Assembly (NCBI GenBank): GCA_025464645.1
Contig: JAODGF010000147.1
Location: 1 to 17,344, forward strand
DNA: 17,344 nucleotides
Origin: Methanosarcinales archaeon
Lineage (GTDB): Archaea > Halobacteriota > Syntropharchaeia > Alkanophagales > Methanospirareceae
Direction: 5' to 3'
The notes under the pieces are model-generated. The model was not told where the DNA came from and searched no databases. It worked only from the letters and a program-made list of their open reading frames with translations. The position numbers and the translations under genes were made by a program. Positions 14,331-17,344 of the stretch are shown piece after piece (positions within the stretch are counted from its first letter, which is position 1; the number at the start of each line of letters is the position of its first letter).

Positions 14331-14519
14331 AAACCCGATTTTAGAAGACGGCTATGATTTAGCAGCAGGCTCAAGGAAACTGAAAGAATGATATAAACCA
14401 TCCTTTTATATGTTAAAAACGACATTGAATAAAATAAAGGCATTGTATGGAACTGAAATTCCCCGTTTATACCCGAAATTCCTGTTCAGGTCCACGCCAA
14501 AAGAGCCATCGCCTGCTCA
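14331..14519. other. Spacer between convergent transcripts, no gene seen
   Basis: This stretch lies between the candidate structured RNA and the end of the HD-domain gene. It holds scattered A/T boxes and only short, unconvincing inverted repeats. No ORF with family resemblance was found on either strand; the ORF read here on the minus strand (14198-14443) has no recognisable features. Confidence 0.5.
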
Positions 14520-17135
14520 TTAAATTGCAGTTTTAGGAATCCATAAAAATACTGCTAAATGATGCATTTCAAGATTTTCAAAATTTCTTTCAAAATAGTA
14601 ATTTCCCTCAGTATCCTTGCTTGGGTGTTCGGGGTATATTTCACATTTACATTCGTTTTTCTCTTTCAGTTCTTTTTTTATTCTGCCTACTTCCCTATCT
14701 AACTTTGACCTGCCATTCCGTACGTTTGTTATTTTATTCACGTTTATTATTTTATTCATATTTTCCCTACTTTGTATAACTTCCAGCTCTGCATATGTGC
14801 AATTACATAAAAACAAACCAATACTATATTTATCAAACAACTCTTTATCCCAATTTATCCTTATTTTCCCACTTTTAGTATCATAAGGGCGCCAATTATA
14901 AAATCCATCTATAAGATTCTCCTTTTCTAAAATACTTGCGGGGAGTGTCATTTCAATTTTATAACAAATATCTCTAGTCTCATTATCAGGTAAGGGCTTT
15001 GCAAAAGGGATAGACATTACAAATCTTTCTTTATATTCGCCCTTTTCATAATCTTTTTTTGGAATAGGAGATTGCCATATGTCTGCTATATTTATATCAT
15101 TTCCATTTTCTGAAGCTTTTTTGACCGTAACATCCATAATTTCTGTATCGAAAGCGAGAAAAATTTGTTTCATCCTCTCTGGATTATTATTCTTTAATGT
15201 AATATCAAATTCTGCCAAAAATTTGATTTTATCACTTTCAAATCTTTCATATGTATATTCCACATCGACATTTTCGTAACTAATATTTTCCTCCTGTAAA
15301 TAAGTTTCATTGCTCCTTGCTACTACCTCTTTAAAATCACCACTGAGAACTCGAGGCATATTACCAATTTCCAATTTGATGCTGTCTTTTGTTCTGTAAC
15401 TGATGATATTATCTAACCAATTGCTCAGAATTTTATTTTTATGTTTTAAAGTCTCGTAAAGAAGTATATCACATTGACGATGCCATTTGTTAGCCAGTGC
15501 GCCCTTTGATGTAAAATCTAAACAAATCGAAAAATTAAATGGCAAATCAGGGTTTACAATAAGTTCCCCGTTATCTTTCTGTATTAGATACTTTTTATCC
15601 CCGTCAACAACTTCCCATTCTTTATCTTTCTGTATAACCTGAACTTTTGGCTTTTCCAATACTTGCTCTGAAGAATTATCTATAAATAATCTCTCTAATT
15701 TCTCTGAAACGCTTTTATTATTAAGCTCCGTTATTATGTCATCAGTACATTCTGTACTAAATAAAGGACTTGCCTCCCCCAATGCTTCTCTTAGTGCTTC
15801 CTTTAGTCTTCTTTCATCACCGATTCTCAATCGTTGAAGGTCCTTATATTTTAGATACAGCATCAAGGGGAAACTGAAATCCGTTTCTTCTAAAACGGCT
15901 ACGTTATCTCCATAATCCAAAGTAAAGTTTAAGTTTAAATTACCGTTTTTCATTTTTATCTCAAAATCCTTATCATTGTCAGAAGATAGTGAGATACATT
16001 CTAATTCTGGCGTGACATTTGGGTATTCAATAAATGGGGACAGTTTACTTATTTTCTCTGAAAGAATTTGATCACGTAATTTTCTACCGAGAACTGGACG
16101 CTGCCACTCTTGTATTTCGTCTAATAATACCATCAAAAAAGACAGAGGTCTTTCTGTGAATTCCAAAGTTTCATTCGATGAATGATGATCGGTTATAAAT
16201 GCCGCCATATCGCAAATCAAATTACTCTCACCAAGTAAATTAGAGATCAAACAAGCGCCGATTTTAGAATGGTCGAATTCTCTTGTAAATCTGCTTTTAT
16301 AGAGTTTTTCACGAACATCAGAGACAGAGAATCTCTTTTTAAAATTAGCCAAAGCTTTTTCGATATCTAAATGCATCTCTCTGAAATTTGGGTACTTCAT
16401 TATATCCTTTAAATTTTCCCAAACCTCTGTAAATGCCTCATATATAAATCCCACGTCATGAAATAAGGCTGCAATGAACCATACTTGTAATATTATTTTA
16501 TCCAAGGCTTCATTATTTAGTGTATCAACCTCATAAAGTTTTAAAAGCTTTTGCGTATCTTTTTGCTTCCTAAATAATTCCCTAACCAAATCTAACAATC
16601 TAAATTCCTTACCATCATCGTAAGTTATCTTCCCCAGTAGAATTCGTTCACCCAGAAGAGCCATCCTACAAGCATGTAATAAATGGTCTCGATGCCTTTT
16701 TTTGGTTATGGATAGAAACAATTCACGTTCCAAAAGATTCTCTAACCATGCCTTAATTTCGAACCGTGCATCTAATCCTCTTTTGTCGTAAGCGTACTCA
16801 GAAATTTTTTTAATTAACTGCTCAAATGAAGGTTCTCCATAAATCTTTAGCTCTTTATCCTCTTTCTTGATACCGTAGGAATGTTCCTTTTTTTCGTCAG
16901 TTGTCACCCATTTACCCTCACCTTTTTTAACCGCATTTTCAGAAACTGAAATACCCCTAGCGTTAAATGCACCTTTCAATTCTTCTGGAATTGTGCCTTT
17001 ATTCAAGCTCTCTTCTAATTCTAAGTCATTCAATTCTTTTTGATCATCAGGCGTTAGTTTGCTTATATCTCCTATTCTGATACCTAAAGATGAAAATAAC
17101 TCATTGTCATTGACTTTCCATTCATTTTTACACAT
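14520..17135 (-). CDS. Large HD-domain phosphohydrolase-like protein, function unknown
   Basis: The 871-residue protein has an HD-superfamily metal site: RHRDHLLHACR (147-157, with His148, 151 and 154), the HD pair in ALFHDVGF (His226, Asp227), DHS with His289, DHH (His317, 318) and Asp339 in LLDEIQEW. Such domains hydrolyse phosphoester bonds of nucleotides or cyclic dinucleotides. The N-terminal 100 residues and the long C-terminal part (about 370-871, strand-rich, with a Lys/Glu-rich helix near 805-825) match nothing I recognise. No membrane segment or signal peptide is seen. The gene is clearly more AT-rich than the left part of the window, with A/T-ending codons, hinting at separate history. 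The ATG at 17135 follows GGAGGG (17148-17153) at a slightly long 12 bases; no other start is near. A sensor, dormancy or defence role is possible but unsupported. Confidence 0.7.
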   Translation of the reverse strand: MCKNEWKVNDNELFSSLGIRIGDISKLTPDDQKELNDLELEESLNKGTIPEELKGAFNARGISVSENAVKKGEGKWVTTDEKKEHSYGIKKEDKELKIYGEPSFEQLIKKISEYAYDKRGLDARFEIKAWLENLLERELFLSITKKRHRDHLLHACRMALLGERILLGKITYDDGKEFRLLDLVRELFRKQKDTQKLLKLYEVDTLNNEALDKIILQVWFIAALFHDVGFIYEAFTEVWENLKDIMKYPNFREMHLDIEKALANFKKRFSVSDVREKLYKSRFTREFDHSKIGACLISNLLGESNLICDMAAFITDHHSSNETLEFTERPLSFLMVLLDEIQEWQRPVLGRKLRDQILSEKISKLSPFIEYPNVTPELECISLSSDNDKDFEIKMKNGNLNLNFTLDYGDNVAVLEETDFSFPLMLYLKYKDLQRLRIGDERRLKEALREALGEASPLFSTECTDDIITELNNKSVSEKLERLFIDNSSEQVLEKPKVQVIQKDKEWEVVDGDKKYLIQKDNGELIVNPDLPFNFSICLDFTSKGALANKWHRQCDILLYETLKHKNKILSNWLDNIISYRTKDSIKLEIGNMPRVLSGDFKEVVARSNETYLQEENISYENVDVEYTYERFESDKIKFLAEFDITLKNNNPERMKQIFLAFDTEIMDVTVKKASENGNDINIADIWQSPIPKKDYEKGEYKERFVMSIPFAKPLPDNETRDICYKIEMTLPASILEKENLIDGFYNWRPYDTKSGKIRINWDKELFDKYSIGLFLCNCTYAELEVIQSRENMNKIINVNKITNVRNGRSKLDREVGRIKKELKEKNECKCEIYPEHPSKDTEGNYYFERNFENLEMHHLAVFLWIPKTAI

Positions 17136-17164
17136 TTTGTTTTATATCCCTCCTGATTGTGTCA

Positions 17165-17251
17165 CTATTTTTGTAAAAAACTATTTCTAATCACCACAAG
17201 ACAACTCAATACCCTCCGTATTATCATCTTTTTAATCGCCGTTATCTTCAT
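17165..17251 (-). CDS. Putative 28-residue basic, hydrophobic peptide upstream of the HD-domain gene
   Basis: An ATG at 17251 opens 28 codons ending in TAG at 17165 and is preceded by GGAGGG and AGAGG within about 20 bases, a strong ribosome binding site. The peptide begins MKITAIKKMIIRR and continues with a hydrophobic LSCLVVI core, so it is cationic and amphipathic. It lies in the leader of the HD-domain gene, 29 bases before its start. It may be a leader peptide, a small membrane peptide or chance. Confidence 0.35.
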   Translation of the reverse strand: MKITAIKKMIIRRVLSCLVVIRNSFLQK

Positions 17252-17320
17252 CTTTTTACCTCTTTCCCTCCAAGATTTTATCCGTGTTTGAAGCGACCCA
17301 AAGGTTGATTTGTGAAGCAC

Positions 17321-17338
17321 ATATTTAAAACTTTCGAT
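17321..17338 (-). promoter_or_regulatory. BRE/TATA promoter for the HD-domain transcript
   Basis: On the minus strand CGAAAG (17332-17337) precedes TTTTAAATA (17323-17331), a good archaeal BRE/TATA pair. Start of transcription would be near 17302, giving a leader of about 165 bases that contains the 28-codon ORF. The window ends just beyond, so the upstream neighbour is unknown. Confidence 0.5.
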
Positions 17339-17344
17339 TTTTCC

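Noticed and set aside
14352..14400. Possible C/D-box small RNA (TATGATT and CTGA boxes near 14353-14383)
   Set aside because: The boxes are weak, the distance is too short for two guide regions, and no C'/D' pair is convincing.
14450..14490. Repeated GAAATTCC and a CTGAA/TTCAG inverted repeat
   Set aside because: The arms are 5-8 bases long and expected by chance in this composition.

Overview
The window looks like a chromosomal segment of a euryarchaeon, probably a methanogen relative. It carries an archaeal histone, a family B replicative DNA polymerase ending in a PCNA-binding motif, BRE/TATA-type promoters and an oligo-T terminator. The mix of a potassium/proton antiporter block and a Re-citrate/homocitrate-synthase-type enzyme would fit the Methanosarcinia/ANME-1/Syntrophoarchaeum neighbourhood. 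That placement is from memory of gene content only and is weak.

Layout. (1) 67-4311, minus strand: a three-gene operon of a three-helix membrane protein, a 901-residue tubulin/FtsZ-superfamily GTPase with a large coiled-coil insertion, and a secreted-domain/one-helix/coiled-coil membrane protein. The last two genes overlap by 4 bases. This is the best candidate for a poorly described system: a membrane-linked tubulin-like cytoskeletal module. (2) 4391-6676, minus: a homocitrate/Re-citrate-synthase-type enzyme followed after 6 bases by a radical SAM/SPASM protein. (3) 6776-8453, plus: a KhtT-like RCK_C subunit and a KhtU-like CPA2 antiporter. Converging on them (8445-10780, minus) are a second CPA2 antiporter and its coupled regulator, an RCK_N domain fused to two UspA-like domains. 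Together they make a potassium/pH homeostasis island with two separate regulatory designs. (4) 10827-13608, plus: DNA polymerase B, then a histone with its own strong promoter and terminator. (5) 13680-14520: a zinc-binding small protein whose promoter is flanked by two copies of a dyad operator and preceded by a well-placed ribosome binding site in front of a 6-codon ORF, then a structured, possibly RNA-encoding, spacer. (6) 14520-17344, minus: an AT-rich gene for a large HD-domain phosphohydrolase-like protein preceded by a 28-codon ORF. This end looks accessory.

The first three regions use compact operons with short gaps or overlapping start/stop codons. The right end has longer AT-rich spacers and less familiar genes. 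No tRNA, rRNA, CRISPR array or insertion sequence was recognised.
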